Program-made: the position numbers and the translations under genes
In this document: positions 26,829 through 37,400 of the stretch, one piece after another
Position numbering within the stretch: the stretch's first letter is position 1
Layout: each line of letters begins with the position of its first letter
DNA from: DASSQJ01 sp963773655
GTDB lineage: Bacteria > Actinomycetota > Actinomycetes > Actinomycetales > Dermatophilaceae
Assembly (NCBI GenBank): GCA_963773655.1
Contig: CAVZBX010000004.1
Coordinates: forward strand, 1-64,000
Reading direction: 5' to 3'
Length of the DNA stretch: 64,000 bases
Notes under the pieces: model-generated
Database searches by the model: none
Told to the model about the DNA's origin: nothing
What the model saw: only the letters and a program-made list of their open reading frames with translations

Positions 26829-27071
26829 GGTCGTCCCCTCGCTGTCGTCGTTCCCCGTGGGAGGGACGCTAGGGAGCCGGGGTTCCCCGCGTCCGCGACG
26901 GTTACCGGGACGTGACCACACCGTTGGCGCTCCGTGTCCGACGGTGCCGGTTCGTGTCCGTCCCGTGGCCGTGCCGTGACCTCCGCCGCGCACCGGCGTC
27001 CCCTCCCGGGGGCGGTGGCGGGGCCACGCTCCGGGGGTGACAGCCGGGGCCGGAGGGCGGATGATGCCGGG

Positions 27072-28208
27072 ATGCGGCGGCCGCTGCCGTTCCGGGCGGG
27101 CGCCGTCGCCGCGACGCTGGCGGTGACGGTGCCGGTGCTCACCTGTGCCGCGGCCGGAGCCGCCGACGATCCTTCCCCTGTGCCCGCCGTGGCTCCCACC
27201 GGCTCGGCGACACCCAGCCGGTCGGAGGTGTCCGAGGCCCGCGACGCGGCCACGGCCGCCGCCGACGAGGTCGCCGAGATCACCGTCCGGCTGGAGCGGG
27301 CCGAGGAGCGGCTGCAGGCCCTCCAGCTCGAGGTGGCCGAGGCGGTGTCGGCGCACGAGGAGGCCGAGCGCCGGCTGGCCGGGGCCGACGCGGCGGCCCG
27401 GCAGGCGGACCACGAGCTGGAGTCGGCCCGCCGTGCGCAGGACTCCGCGGCCGACGCCGTGTCCGCGGAGGCGGCTCTGCTCTACATGCAGGGTGGGTCG
27501 CTGCAGAACCTGGCGACCCTCGTGCTCTCGCCGACGAACACCATGGCCGACCTCGCGCTCGTCCTCGACGAGTCCGCCCGGCGCGCGCGGTCCAGCCTCG
27601 ACGCCGCGACGGCCGCGGAGCGGGAGGCGGCGACGAGGCGGGAACGGTCGGACGCCGCCCGCCTGGCCCGTGAGGCCGCCGCCGCCGAGGCCGCCACCAC
27701 GCGGGCCGCGGTCGAGCGCGAGGCCGCGACGGCCGGCGTGCGGGCGGCCCGGCTCGGCGAGCAGCTCGAGGAGCTGACCGCGCGGCTGGAGGAGCTGGAG
27801 GCAGGGGTGGTCGACCTGCAGGCGCGGCGGGCGGCAGCGGCCGGGCTGGACGCCGACGAGCTGATCGGCCTCCTCGACGACGCGGCGGGGAGCGAGCCTC
27901 AGGCTGCCCGGGAGACGGCGCGGCGGATGCTGCCGTCCTTCGGCTGGGACGACGAGGACGAGTACACCTGTCTCGTCACGCTCTGGCACCGCGAGTCGGC
28001 GTGGAGCTGGAGCGCGACGAACCCGTCCTCGGGCGCGTACGGCATCCCGCAGGCCCTGCCCGGGTGGAGGATGGCGAGCGCGGGCAGCGACTGGCTGACC
28101 AACCCGGCGACGCAGATCGCCTGGGGGCTGGCCTACATCGACGAGCGCTACGGCTCACCGTGCGGTGCCCTCGACGCGTTCCTCGGCCGCACGCCGCACT
28201 GGTACTGA
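27072..28208 (+). CDS. Secreted coiled-coil protein with lytic transglycosylase-like C-terminus
   Basis: A 378-residue protein with a signal peptide (LAVTVPVLTCAAAGA), a long coiled coil (about 45-265, rich in Ala/Glu/Arg) like those of RipA-type wall hydrolases, and a C-terminal SLT-like domain (about 290-378): CLVTLWHRESAWSWSATNPSSGAYGIPQAL, with the catalytic Glu in HRESAW, then WLTNPATQIAWGLAYIDERYG. It probably cuts or remodels peptidoglycan. It is divergent from the vWA lipoprotein; the 243-base gap should hold both promoters. Confidence 0.88.
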   Translation: MRRPLPFRAGAVAATLAVTVPVLTCAAAGAADDPSPVPAVAPTGSATPSRSEVSEARDAATAAADEVAEITVRLERAEERLQALQLEVAEAVSAHEEAERRLAGADAAARQADHELESARRAQDSAADAVSAEAALLYMQGGSLQNLATLVLSPTNTMADLALVLDESARRARSSLDAATAAEREAATRRERSDAARLAREAAAAEAATTRAAVEREAATAGVRAARLGEQLEELTARLEELEAGVVDLQARRAAAAGLDADELIGLLDDAAGSEPQAARETARRMLPSFGWDDEDEYTCLVTLWHRESAWSWSATNPSSGAYGIPQALPGWRMASAGSDWLTNPATQIAWGLAYIDERYGSPCGALDAFLGRTPHWY

Positions 28209-28227
28209 GCCGCTGCGCGTCGACGGC

Positions 28228-28629
28228 TCAGGGGCGGGTGCGCTCCCGCACGAGCCGTGCGGCCAGCTCCTTGAGCAACGCGCGGGCGAACGCCGGCTCG
28301 GTGGCGAGCAGCCGGTCGAAGGTCCCCCGCTCGATGGCGAGCAGCCGCGAGTCGGTGGTGACGCGCACCCGGGCGACACGGGGTTCGTCGTCGACGAGCA
28401 GGGACAGCTCGCCGAAGAAGTCGTTCGGGCCCATGTCGACGTGCCTGCCGCCGCGCTCCACCACCACGGCGCCGTCGAGGACGACGAACATCCCCTCCCC
28501 CATGTCGCCCCCGCGCGCGAGCACCTGCCCGGCCGGCACGTCGGCGACCTCCTCCGCCGCGACCACGGCGGCGGCCTCCTGCGAGATCCCCGCGAACAGC
28601 GGGATGTCGGTGACCTCGCTCGGCTCCAT
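28228..28629 (-). CDS. Single-domain cyclic-nucleotide-binding protein
   Basis: A 133-residue protein formed by one cNMP-binding domain: LFAGISQEAAAVVAAEEVADVPAGQVLARGGD, FVVLDGAVVV, and the phosphate-binding cassette FGELSLLVDDEPRVARVRV with its Gly-Glu and Arg. There is no HTH or effector domain, so it probably works by protein-protein contact. It converges with the transglycosylase gene and is divergent from the next oxidoreductase. Confidence 0.85.
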   Translation of the reverse strand: MEPSEVTDIPLFAGISQEAAAVVAAEEVADVPAGQVLARGGDMGEGMFVVLDGAVVVERGGRHVDMGPNDFFGELSLLVDDEPRVARVRVTTDSRLLAIERGTFDRLLATEPAFARALLKELAARLVRERTRP

Positions 28630-28831
28630 GGCGCCGTGTCTACCAGAGCCCGCGCGGGCCGGGAAGGCCCCTGGCCTCCCACCCCTCCCCCGAACGTGGG
28701 TGATGATCGGCGGTGGGGCCGACGATCCTCCCACGTTGCGGGACAGGGAGCGGCAGCGGGGGCTGGGCCGGTGCCGCTCGCCACGGCAGACTGGGTGCCG
28801 CCACCGTCGTCGACACCGCAGGGGCCCCGAA

Positions 28832-30493
28832 ATGAGCACGACCTCCGGAGCGTCCCCGGCGTCGCAGACGACCACCGCAGCCTCCGCGGCGCAGGCGGTC
28901 CCCGCGTCCCCGGCGCAGGAGGCGCGGGTCGAGCACGCCGACGTCGTCGTCATCGGGTCGGGGGTCGGCGGGCTGGTCACCGCCTCCCTGCTCGCGCAGC
29001 TCGCCGGGCTCCGCGTGGTCGTCCTCGAGCGGCACTTCAAGCTCGGCGGCTTCAACCACGCCTTCACCCGCAAGGGCTACCGCTGGGACATCGGCATCCA
29101 CTACGTCGGCGGCATGGCGCCCGGCCGGCGCAACCGCCGGCTCATGGACCTCGCCACCGGTGGCGCCGTCGACTGGCACCGGCTCCCCGACGAGTTCGAC
29201 GTCTTCCACTACCCCGACCTCGTCTGGCGGGTGCCGTCGGACCCCACCGACCACCTCGCCCGCCTCGTCGAGACCTTCCCGGACGAGCGGGAGGCGCTGG
29301 AGGGCTATCGCGCCGACCTCAAGGCGGCCGCCGGGTGGTACACCCGCGAGTTCGGCACCCAGCTGCTGCCCGGGCCCGCGCGGCGGGCGGCCTGGCACGT
29401 CAACCGGCGGGGCCGCCGGCTCGCCCTGATGACGGCGCGCGAGTACCTGACGAGCCGGTTCCGCGACCCGGTGCTGCGGGCGGTGCTCAGCTCGCAGTGG
29501 GGCGACTACGCGGTGCCGCCCGGCCGGGTCAGCTTCGCGATGCACGCACTGCTCGTCCTCCACTACGACTGGGGCGGGTACTACCCGGTGGGCGGCAGTG
29601 ACCCGATGACCGAGGCGTTCGTCGCGCAGGTCGAGCGCGCCGGGGGCTGGGCGCGGCCCGACCACGAGGTGACCGGCATCATCGTCGAGGACGGCCGGGC
29701 CGTGGGCGTCAGGGCGCACGTGAAGAAGGGCCGCGGAGGGTACGACGCCGAGTTCCGGGCCCCGGTCGTCGTCTCGGACGCCGGGGCACGGCTCACGGTG
29801 GAGCGGCTGCTCCCGGCCGGGGTGGCTCCCCGGCTCACGGAGGCGGTCTCCGGCGCCGAGGCCGGGGTCGCCTTCACCACGCTCTACGCCGGGCTGCGCA
29901 CCTCCCCGGAGAGCCTGGGCTTCCGTGGCGAGAACCACTGGTTCTTCGACGACCCCGACCACGACGCCTCGCTCACCGACCACACCGAGCGGTTGTTCGG
30001 TGGCTACGCCAAGGCGGGCTTCCTCTCCCTCCCGTCGCTGCGCGACCCGGAGGCGAGCCGGCACACCGCGGAGGTCGTCACCTTCGTCGAGGAGGAGGCC
30101 TTCGCCCGATGGCGTGACACCGCCTGGATGCGTCGCGGCGAGGACTACCTCAAGGTCAAGGACACCATCGGGCACGCGCTCATCGACCTCGTCGAACGGC
30201 ACCACCCGGGCTTCGGCGACCTCGTCGACCACTGGGAGGTCTCCACGCCGGTCACGGTCACCTCGTTCGCGGCCTACCCCTCGGGCGGCTACGGCGAGGT
30301 CGCGGCCACCCCGGAGCGGATCCGCCGCCGTCTCGCCCCGACCCGCACCGAGGTGCCGGGGCTGTACCTCACCGGCTCCGACACGTGCACGCTGGGCATC
30401 ATGGGCGCCTTCATGGGCGGGATGTTCACGGCGGCGGCGGTGATGGGGCCGCGCGGGATGCCGCGGATCATGCGGGCGGCAGGCGCCCGGTGA
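28832..30493 (+). CDS. FAD-dependent phytoene desaturase/retinol saturase-like oxidoreductase
   Basis: A 553-residue flavoprotein. After an Ala/Ser/Thr-rich leader, the FAD-binding motif is VVVIGSGVGGLVTASLLAQLAGLRVVVLER, followed by GGFNHAFTRKGYRWDIGIHYVGGM, a signature of the CrtI/retinol saturase group, and a C-terminal LYLTGSDTCTLGIMGAFMGGM. It likely saturates or isomerises a polyene or acts on a related lipid. No carotenoid genes are nearby. The 3' end overlaps the convergent thioredoxin-like gene by 26 bases. Confidence 0.85.
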   Translation: MSTTSGASPASQTTTAASAAQAVPASPAQEARVEHADVVVIGSGVGGLVTASLLAQLAGLRVVVLERHFKLGGFNHAFTRKGYRWDIGIHYVGGMAPGRRNRRLMDLATGGAVDWHRLPDEFDVFHYPDLVWRVPSDPTDHLARLVETFPDEREALEGYRADLKAAAGWYTREFGTQLLPGPARRAAWHVNRRGRRLALMTAREYLTSRFRDPVLRAVLSSQWGDYAVPPGRVSFAMHALLVLHYDWGGYYPVGGSDPMTEAFVAQVERAGGWARPDHEVTGIIVEDGRAVGVRAHVKKGRGGYDAEFRAPVVVSDAGARLTVERLLPAGVAPRLTEAVSGAEAGVAFTTLYAGLRTSPESLGFRGENHWFFDDPDHDASLTDHTERLFGGYAKAGFLSLPSLRDPEASRHTAEVVTFVEEEAFARWRDTAWMRRGEDYLKVKDTIGHALIDLVERHHPGFGDLVDHWEVSTPVTVTSFAAYPSGGYGEVAATPERIRRRLAPTRTEVPGLYLTGSDTCTLGIMGAFMGGMFTAAAVMGPRGMPRIMRAAGAR

Positions 30494-31079
30494 TCTCGCC
30501 GGCCGGGGTGGGGTGGCCGAAGCCCGAGCCCGGCGGCTGCCGGCGCCACTTGATCGAGCAGCCCACGCTCGGCCGGTGCGGCTCTGGCACCGGCCGCCCC
30601 GCCGCGACGTGCACCATGGCCTCCTCGAGCAGCTCGCCGGTCACGGGCACGCCGTTGGCGGGGGTCGACCCGTCCATCGCGCCGCGGTAGGCGAGCGTGC
30701 CGTCCTCGGCATAGAGGAAGAAGTCGGGGGTGCAGGCGGCGCCGAACGCGCGGCCCACCTCCTGGCTGCCGTCGACGAGGTACGGGAACCCCCAGCCGGC
30801 CCGCCGCGCCTGCTCGGCGAGGTGCTCCGGTGCGTCGTCGGGGTAGGCCTCCGCGTCGTTGCTGCAGACGGCGACGACGGACACCTCCGGGTGGCGGGCG
30901 ACCACGTCGCCGAGGACCTCCTCGACGTGCCTGACGTACGGGCAGTGGTTGCAGACGAAGGCGACGAGCACGGGGGCGCCGGCCAGGTCGGCGCTGCGGA
31001 CCGTGGCGCCGGCCAGGTCGGGCAGCGCGAACGGCGGCATCGGGGTGCCGAGGGCGACCATCTCGGAGCTGACGGCCAC
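30468..31079 (-). CDS. Thioredoxin-family protein with CxxC motif
   Basis: A 203-residue protein: ALGTPMPPFALPDLAGATVRSADLAGAPVLVAFVCNHCPYVRHVE. The redox pair is CNHC, and DFFLYAEDGTLAYRGAMD is typical of the AhpC/ResA-like group. No signal peptide, so probably cytoplasmic. The C-terminal tail after AAGRPVPEP contains an extra Cys. Start at ATG 31079. Confidence 0.88.
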   Translation of the reverse strand: MAVSSEMVALGTPMPPFALPDLAGATVRSADLAGAPVLVAFVCNHCPYVRHVEEVLGDVVARHPEVSVVAVCSNDAEAYPDDAPEHLAEQARRAGWGFPYLVDGSQEVGRAFGAACTPDFFLYAEDGTLAYRGAMDGSTPANGVPVTGELLEEAMVHVAAGRPVPEPHRPSVGCSIKWRRQPPGSGFGHPTPAGEITGRLPPA

Positions 31080-31177
31080 GGGTGTCCTCTCGTCTGGGGT
31101 GGTCCACCACGAGCCTAGGTGCTGCCGGGCGGGCGAGGGCAGGTGACGCCGCGGGACGGCGCTGCCACAATGACCCG

Positions 31178-32437
31178 GTGCGGTACGCCTTCGCGGACGT
31201 CGTCCTCGACACCGACCGCTTCCTGCTCGAGCGCGGCGGCGAGCCCCAGCACGTCCAGCCGCAGGTGTTCGACGTCCTCAGCCACCTCGTCGAGAACCGC
31301 TCCCGGGTCGTGCCGAAGACCGAGCTGCTCGACACGGTGTGGGGCGACCGGTTCGTCAGCGAGTCGACGCTGACGAGCCGGATCAAGGCGGCCCGCCGGG
31401 TCGTCGGCGACGACGGCATCGCGCAGAACGTCATCAAGACCGTGCACGGGCGCGGGTACCGGTGGGTCGCCGACGTCGGCGAGCAGCCCGCTGCGCCCGC
31501 GGCCGTGGACCACGTCCGCCCCGAGCTGGTGACCCGGCGGCCGGAGCAGCGGATCCGGTTCTGCCGCACCCCGGGAGGCGAGCGGCTCGCCTACGCCACG
31601 GTCGGCGAGGGCCCGCCGCTGGTCCGGGCCGCGCACTGGATCACGCACCTCGACCACGAGTGGGCGAGCCCGGTGTGGCAGCACTGGATGGAGGGCCTCT
31701 CCCGGCACCACACCCTCATCCGGTACGACGAGCGCGGGTGCGGGCTGTCCGACCACGACCCGTACGACGTGTCGCTGGAGTCGTTCGTGCAGGACCTCGA
31801 GACCGTCGTCGACGACATGGGGCTCGAGCGGTTCCCGCTGATGGGGCTCTCCCAGGGCGGGCCGGTGGCCATCGAGTACGCGCACCGGCACCCGGAGAGG
31901 GTCAGCCGGCTCGTCCTCGTCGGCGCCTTCATCAAGGGACGGCGGGCGCGCTCCCTCACCGCGGAGGACCAGCGCGAGTTCGAGATGCAGCGCGAGCTGA
32001 TCCGCCTCGGGTGGGGCCGCGACGAGCACGCGTTCCGTCTCTACTTCTCCTCGGTGTTCATGCCGGACGCCGACCCGCAGCGATGGACCGACTTCGCGGA
32101 GCTGATGCGGCGCACCACCTCCGCCGAGAACGCCCTGCGCCTGTTCGACGCCTGCCTCGACATGGACGTCACCACCGCGGCGTCCGAGCTCGACGTGCCC
32201 ACGCTGATCCTCCACGGCCGCGACGAGCAGCGGATCCCCTTCGACCAGGGCGTGCAGCTCGCGTCCCGCATCCGCGGCAGCCGGCTGGTGCCCCTCGACA
32301 CGAGCAACCACCTGCTCCGCCCGGACGAGCCGGCGTGGGAGCACCTGCTCCGGGAGGTGCACGCGTTCCTCGCCGAGGACGAGTCCACGCCGGGTCCACG
32401 TCCGGTCCACACGGTCTCCAAGGACGCCGGGCCGTAA
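31178..32437 (+). CDS. Winged-helix DNA-binding domain fused to alpha/beta hydrolase
   Basis: A 419-residue protein. Residues 1-100 form an OmpR/CadC-type winged helix (QPQVFDVLSHLVENRSRVVPKTELLDTVWG, then TLTSRIKAARRVVGDDG and HGRGYRWV). Residues about 120-400 are an alpha/beta hydrolase with nucleophile Ser in GLSQGG and the late Asp/His in ILHGRDEQRIPFD and NHLLRPDEP. The GTG at 31178 starts the winged helix exactly. The hydrolase domain may sense or consume a ligand that controls the DNA-binding part; target genes may be those just downstream. Confidence 0.85.
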   Translation: MRYAFADVVLDTDRFLLERGGEPQHVQPQVFDVLSHLVENRSRVVPKTELLDTVWGDRFVSESTLTSRIKAARRVVGDDGIAQNVIKTVHGRGYRWVADVGEQPAAPAAVDHVRPELVTRRPEQRIRFCRTPGGERLAYATVGEGPPLVRAAHWITHLDHEWASPVWQHWMEGLSRHHTLIRYDERGCGLSDHDPYDVSLESFVQDLETVVDDMGLERFPLMGLSQGGPVAIEYAHRHPERVSRLVLVGAFIKGRRARSLTAEDQREFEMQRELIRLGWGRDEHAFRLYFSSVFMPDADPQRWTDFAELMRRTTSAENALRLFDACLDMDVTTAASELDVPTLILHGRDEQRIPFDQGVQLASRIRGSRLVPLDTSNHLLRPDEPAWEHLLREVHAFLAEDESTPGPRPVHTVSKDAGP

Positions 32438-32479
32438 CCGGCGACGGTGGTGCCCCTCGACAGCGATGAGGAGACCACC

Positions 32480-33691
32480 GTGGACCACCACCGACGGACG
32501 CGCGCCGGCTCGGCGCGGACCCTGCACGCCGACGTCGTCGTCGTCGGCGCCCGTTGCGCCGGCAGCGCGACCGCGATGCTCCTGGCCGGGGCCGGGCACG
32601 ACGTGCTCGTCGTCGACCGGGCCGAGTTCCCCAGCGACACCGTCTCGACGCACGCCATCGCCCGCACCGGCATGGTGCAGCTGCACCGCTGGGGCCTGCT
32701 CGAGGACGTCCGCGCCTCCGGGGCGCCCCGCATCGCCACGGTCGCGTTCCACACCCCCCGGGGCGAGCCGGTCGTGCGCACCGTCAAGGACCGGTACGGC
32801 ATCGACCACCTCCTCGCCCCCCGGCGGATCGCCCTCGACGACGTCCTCCAGCGCGCTGCCGCTCGGGCCGGCGCCGGGCTCGTGACCGGTGTCGCCGTCA
32901 CCGACGTGCTGACCCACCCCGCGGGTCGCGTCGTGGGCCTGCTGGCCCACGACGGGGACGGGCCCCTGCGCGTGAACGCCCGGCACGTCGTCGGCGCCGA
33001 CGGCCTCGCGTCGCGGGTCGCGCGTGCGGTGGGCGCACCGGTGACCCTGGAGCGGGAGGGCACCGGCGCCGTGCAGTACGCCTACTACGCCGGCGACTGG
33101 TCGGCGATCGAGTACCACGTGGCCGACGGCGCCCTCGCGGGCATCTTCCCGACGCACGGCGGTGAGGCCTGCGTGTGGGTCTGCGCTCCCGAGGCCGTCG
33201 TGCGCCGCCACCGGCGGCGGGAGGCGCGCGACGGCGACCCGCTGTCCCGCCTGGTCGCCGAGCTCACGCCCGCCCTCGGTGCGCGGCTGGCCGACGCGCG
33301 GCGAACCTCACCGGTCCGCGGGATGCTGCGGATGCCGAACCACTTCCGGCGGGCGGCCGGGCCGGGCTGGAGCCTCGTCGGCGACGCCGGGTACCACCGC
33401 GACGCCGTGACCGGCCACGGCATCAGCGACGCCTTCCGCGACGCCGAGCTGCTCGCCGACGCGCTCGACCGCGGCCTGCGTGACCCCGCGTCCGAGGCCG
33501 CCGCGCTCGGTGCCTACGAGAGCGAGCGCGACCGGATGGCGCGCCAGGTCTTCGACCTCACCTGCGACCTCGCCACCTTCCCGCCGGCCGACCGCTTCGT
33601 CGCCCTGCAGCGCGGGCTGGCGGCCGCCATCGACGAGCACGCCGCCGAGCTCGCGGCGTGGCCGTCACCCGTCGGGCTCGCCGCGGCCTGA
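32480..33691 (+). CDS. FAD-dependent oxidoreductase, geranylgeranyl reductase-like
   Basis: A 403-residue flavoprotein with VVVVGARCAGSATAMLLAGAGHDVLVVDR at the N-terminus, APRRIALDDVL, then LVGDAGYHRDAVTGHGISDAFRDAELLADAL, the second FAD contact of this group (geranylgeranyl reductase, halogenase and hydroxylase-like). Substrate unknown. GTG 32480 is preferred because GAGGAG lies 6 bases upstream; GTG 32447 in the same frame has no site. It follows the winged-helix hydrolase by 42 bases and precedes an OsmC gene. Confidence 0.82.
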   Translation: MDHHRRTRAGSARTLHADVVVVGARCAGSATAMLLAGAGHDVLVVDRAEFPSDTVSTHAIARTGMVQLHRWGLLEDVRASGAPRIATVAFHTPRGEPVVRTVKDRYGIDHLLAPRRIALDDVLQRAAARAGAGLVTGVAVTDVLTHPAGRVVGLLAHDGDGPLRVNARHVVGADGLASRVARAVGAPVTLEREGTGAVQYAYYAGDWSAIEYHVADGALAGIFPTHGGEACVWVCAPEAVVRRHRRREARDGDPLSRLVAELTPALGARLADARRTSPVRGMLRMPNHFRRAAGPGWSLVGDAGYHRDAVTGHGISDAFRDAELLADALDRGLRDPASEAAALGAYESERDRMARQVFDLTCDLATFPPADRFVALQRGLAAAIDEHAAELAAWPSPVGLAAA

Positions 33692-33776
33692 CCCCACCGA
33701 CCTCCACCGAGGACCCGCCGGGACCGTCCCGGCACCACCGCCGGACCCCCGGCACCACCACCGAGAGGACACCACC

Positions 33777-34340
33777 ATGACCACCATGGAGACCGCCCAC
33801 CGCAACGGCGTCGACACCACGACGCTCTTCGCCACGCTCGACGCCGTCAAGGAGATGCCGGCGGCCGCGCAGTTCCAGTTCCGGGCCCACAACGAGTGGG
33901 AGTCGGGCACCCACAGCCGCACGACGATCTCCGACTTCTTCGGGGTCGGGGAGGAGCGCTCGCACGAGCGCGAGTTCGTCTTCCACGCCGACCACCCGGC
34001 CGTCCTCGTCGGCCGCGACCACGGCCCGACACCGGTGGAGTTCGTGCTCCACGCCCTGGCGGCGTGCCTCACCGCCGGCCTGGCGAACATCGCGGCGGCC
34101 CGCGGCGTGACGCTCACCGAGGTCCGGTCCACCGTCACCGGCGACATCGACCTCAACGGCATCCTCGGCCTGCAGCCGGTGCGCAACGGCTACCAGCAGG
34201 TGACCGTCAAGTTCGTCGTCAAGGGCGACGCCCCCGAGGACGTGCTGCGCTCGCTCGTCGAGCAGTCGCGCCGGCGGTCGGCCGTCTACGACGTCATCAC
34301 GGCCGGCGTGCCCGTCGAGATCGACGTCGAGGTGGCCTGA
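33777..34340 (+). CDS. OsmC family protein lacking the second cysteine
   Basis: A 187-residue OsmC/YhfA-type protein with the helix HALAACLTAGLANIAAARG, which holds the peroxidatic Cys, and VEVIL-like C-terminal strands (AVYDVITAGVPVEIDVEV). It is the only Cys in the protein; where OsmC enzymes have the resolving Cys (CPVS-like segment) this one reads RRRSAVYD, with Ser. It may use external thiols or have lost peroxidase activity. It follows the flavoprotein on the same strand, with GAGAGGA before the ATG. Confidence 0.85.
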   Translation: MTTMETAHRNGVDTTTLFATLDAVKEMPAAAQFQFRAHNEWESGTHSRTTISDFFGVGEERSHEREFVFHADHPAVLVGRDHGPTPVEFVLHALAACLTAGLANIAAARGVTLTEVRSTVTGDIDLNGILGLQPVRNGYQQVTVKFVVKGDAPEDVLRSLVEQSRRRSAVYDVITAGVPVEIDVEVA

Positions 34341-34447
34341 CCCGCGGTTCCCCCGAGGTCGGCCGGGCCCGGCACGGCGAGCACCGCCGTGCCGGGCCCG
34401 ACCGCGCGGCCCTGTCCCCGAGTGGTCGGCCCGGCTAGCGTGCGCCC

Positions 34448-37400
34448 ATGGAGCCGCCGCGCTCGCTCGCCGTCGCCCCCGGGCGGATGGTGCTGGTCAC
34501 CGGGCCCGCCGGGGCCGGGAAGACGCGGCGCGCCACGGCGCTGGCCGAGGAGGCGCGAGCCGCCGGGGCCACGGTCGTCTGGGCCGCCGGTGGCCGGCCG
34601 GGCGCCCCGCCCCTCTGGCCCTGGCGGCAGGTGCTGCGGGCGCTGCCGGGGGAGGCGGGCGGCGGGTTGCCGACCGGTCTGCCCGGCGGCGAGGCCGGCG
34701 ACCTGAGGGCGCGGTTCGAGCTGTTCGAGGAGGTCGTCGACCGGCTCGCCGCCGCCGGCCGAGCGGCGGGCGGCGTGCGTCCGGGCGGTGTCGCTCCGCT
34801 GCTCGTCGTCCTGGACGACCTGCACGCCGCGGACGCGGCGTCCCTGCTCCTGGTCCAGCACGTCGCGGCCGTCATCCGCTCGCTCCCTGTGCTGCTCCTC
34901 GCGACGGTCCGCACCGATGTCGTGCCCGAGGCCGCCGAGTGGGAGCCGGTGTGGGCCGACCTGGTCCGCCACGGGGAGGTGGAGACGGTCGGGCCGCTCG
35001 GTGCCGACGACGTGGCCGCGCTGCTCACCCAGGCGACCGGTGGGGCCGACCCCACCCTCGTCGAGCGCATCCTGAAGCGCACCGGAGGCAACGGGTTGTT
35101 CGTCACGGAGCTGGTCCGCTGGTGCTCCGGCTCCGGCACCGCCGACGACCTGCCGGACACCGTGCGAGCGGTCATCGGCGCCCGGGTGGCCGAGCGCAGC
35201 GGGTCGTGCCGGCGGGTGCTGTCCGCGGCCGCCACCGCCGGGCCGCGGGCGGGCCTGGACCTCGTCGTCGACGTGCTGGGGGAGCCCGCGGACGACGTGC
35301 TCGCCGCGGTCGACGAGGCATCGGCGCACGGCCTGCTCGACGGCTCGGACGCCGAGCACGTCACCTTCGCCCACGAGATCGTCCGGGACGCCGTCTACGA
35401 GGCCCAGCCGCCCGCCCACCGCGCGCACTGGCACCGGCTCGTCGCCGACCGGCTGGCCGCCTCGGCCGACGCCGCCGGAGCCGCCCACCACTACCGGCTG
35501 GGCGGCCCGGACACGCGCGCCGCGGCGGGGGCGTGGTTCGTGCGCGCGGGCGACGAGAGCCTCGACGTGCTGGCGTACGAGGACGCCGCGGCCCGGTTCG
35601 CCGCCGCACTGGAGTGCGGACCCGACGACCCCGGACGGGTCCGGCTGCGGCTCGGCGCCGCACTGCTCGCCGTCGGGGACGCGGCCGGTGCGCGGGAGGC
35701 GCACCTCGCCGCACTCGCCTCGGCGCGGGAGAGCGGCGACGCGGAGCTGATGGCCGCGGCCGCGCTCGGCCTGGGCTCCGGCCCGGCCGGCTTCGAGATA
35801 CCCCTGTTCGACCGTGAGCAGGTGACCGGCCTCGAGGACGCGCTCGCCCTCGTCGGCGACGACCGCCCGGCGGTGCGGGCCGCGCTGCTCGCCCGGTTGG
35901 CCGTGGCCTCGACCTTCACCGCCGACGAGGAGCACCGGCGCGCGCTCGCCGGCGAGGCCGTCGACCTGGCCCGTGCCAGCGGCGACCCCTCCGCGCTGGC
36001 GGTGGCGCTGGCGTCCCGCGTCGACACGCGTTGCCGGCCCCGACCACGTCGAGGAGCGTCTCGGGCTCACCTCCGAGGTCGTCACCCTCGCAGGCGGCAT
36101 CCGCGACTCCACGCTCGAGCTCCTCGGCCGGCGGCAGCGCATCGTCGCGCGGCTCGAGCAGGGAGACGTCGACGGCGCCCGCGAGGACGTGCGGGAGTTC
36201 CGTACCGTCGCCGCGGCGCTGGGGCAGCCGATCTACGGGTGGTACGTGCCGCTGTGGACGGCGGCGTTGGCCCTCGCGCGCGGCGACCTCGAGGAGGCGG
36301 GCACGACCCTCGCGGAGGCCGAGGAGCTCGGTGAGCGAGCCGGCAGCGGCAACGCCCGGGTCCTCGTGGCCAGCCACCGGTGGTCGGCGGCTGCCGAGCT
36401 GGGCGACCCGGCCGCGATGCGGGCGGCGGTCGAGGGGGCTGCGTTCGACGACGGCATGGGTCCGTGGGTGCCGATCGCCCGGGGGTTCATGGCGGCCGTC
36501 TGCGGGGAGGTCTCGGCGGCCCGCACCGCCCTGGACGCCGCGGCGGGCCGGCTCCCCGAGCTGCCCCTCGACTCCGAGTGGCTGCCGGCGGTGACCCAGG
36601 CGGCGGAGGCCGTGCAGCTCGTCGGCGGGCACCCGGCCGCCAGATGGCTGCACGACGCGCTGCTCCCGCACGCGGACCGGTTCGTCGTCGAGGGCATCGG
36701 CGCGATGCTGCGGGGGAGCGTGCACCGGCACCTCGGCGGGCTGGCCGCGCTCCTCGGGGACCGGGCCGCGGCCGAGGCCCACTTCGACCAGGCGCTCGAG
36801 GCGAACCGCCGGACGGGGGCCCGGCTGCTCGTCGCCCGGACCCTCCACGACGCGGCCACGGCCCTCGGCGATGCCGACCGGCTCGCCGAGGCGAGTGCGC
36901 TGTACGCGGAGATGGGGGTGACCGGCCGCCTGGGCGGGGCTGCGGTGGCCGCGGCCGCATCGGGCCCGGCGGTCGACAACGAGTTCCGCCTCGACGGGGA
37001 GACGTGGCTGCTCGCCTACGCCGGCCGTCGGACCACGGCGCGCGACAGCAAGGGGCTGCGCGACCTCGCGGTGCTGCTCTCCCACCCGGGCCGGCCGGTG
37101 CCGGCGGTGGAGCTGGCCGCGGGGCTGGGATCCGGCGCCGCTGCCGGTGGGTCGGCCGCCGACGACCTGCACGCCTCCGGCGACCTCGGCGAGGTCGTCG
37201 ACGCGCAGGCGCGCCGGGCCTACCGGGAGCGGCTGCACGAGCTCGAGGAGGACGCGGCGGAGGCCGACGCCGCCGGCGACGTCGAGCGCTCGGTCCGCAT
37301 TGCCGCCGAGCGGAACGCCCTCGTCGAGCAGCTGAGCGCCGCCTACGGGCTCGGCGGGCGGCCGCGCCGCACCGGGAGCCCGGCGGAGCGGGCGCGGAGC

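Noticed and set aside
26829..27989. Long N-terminal extension of the vWA lipoprotein frame
   Set aside because: Antisense to the transglycosylase-like gene; the signal peptide and ribosome site place the start at 26828.
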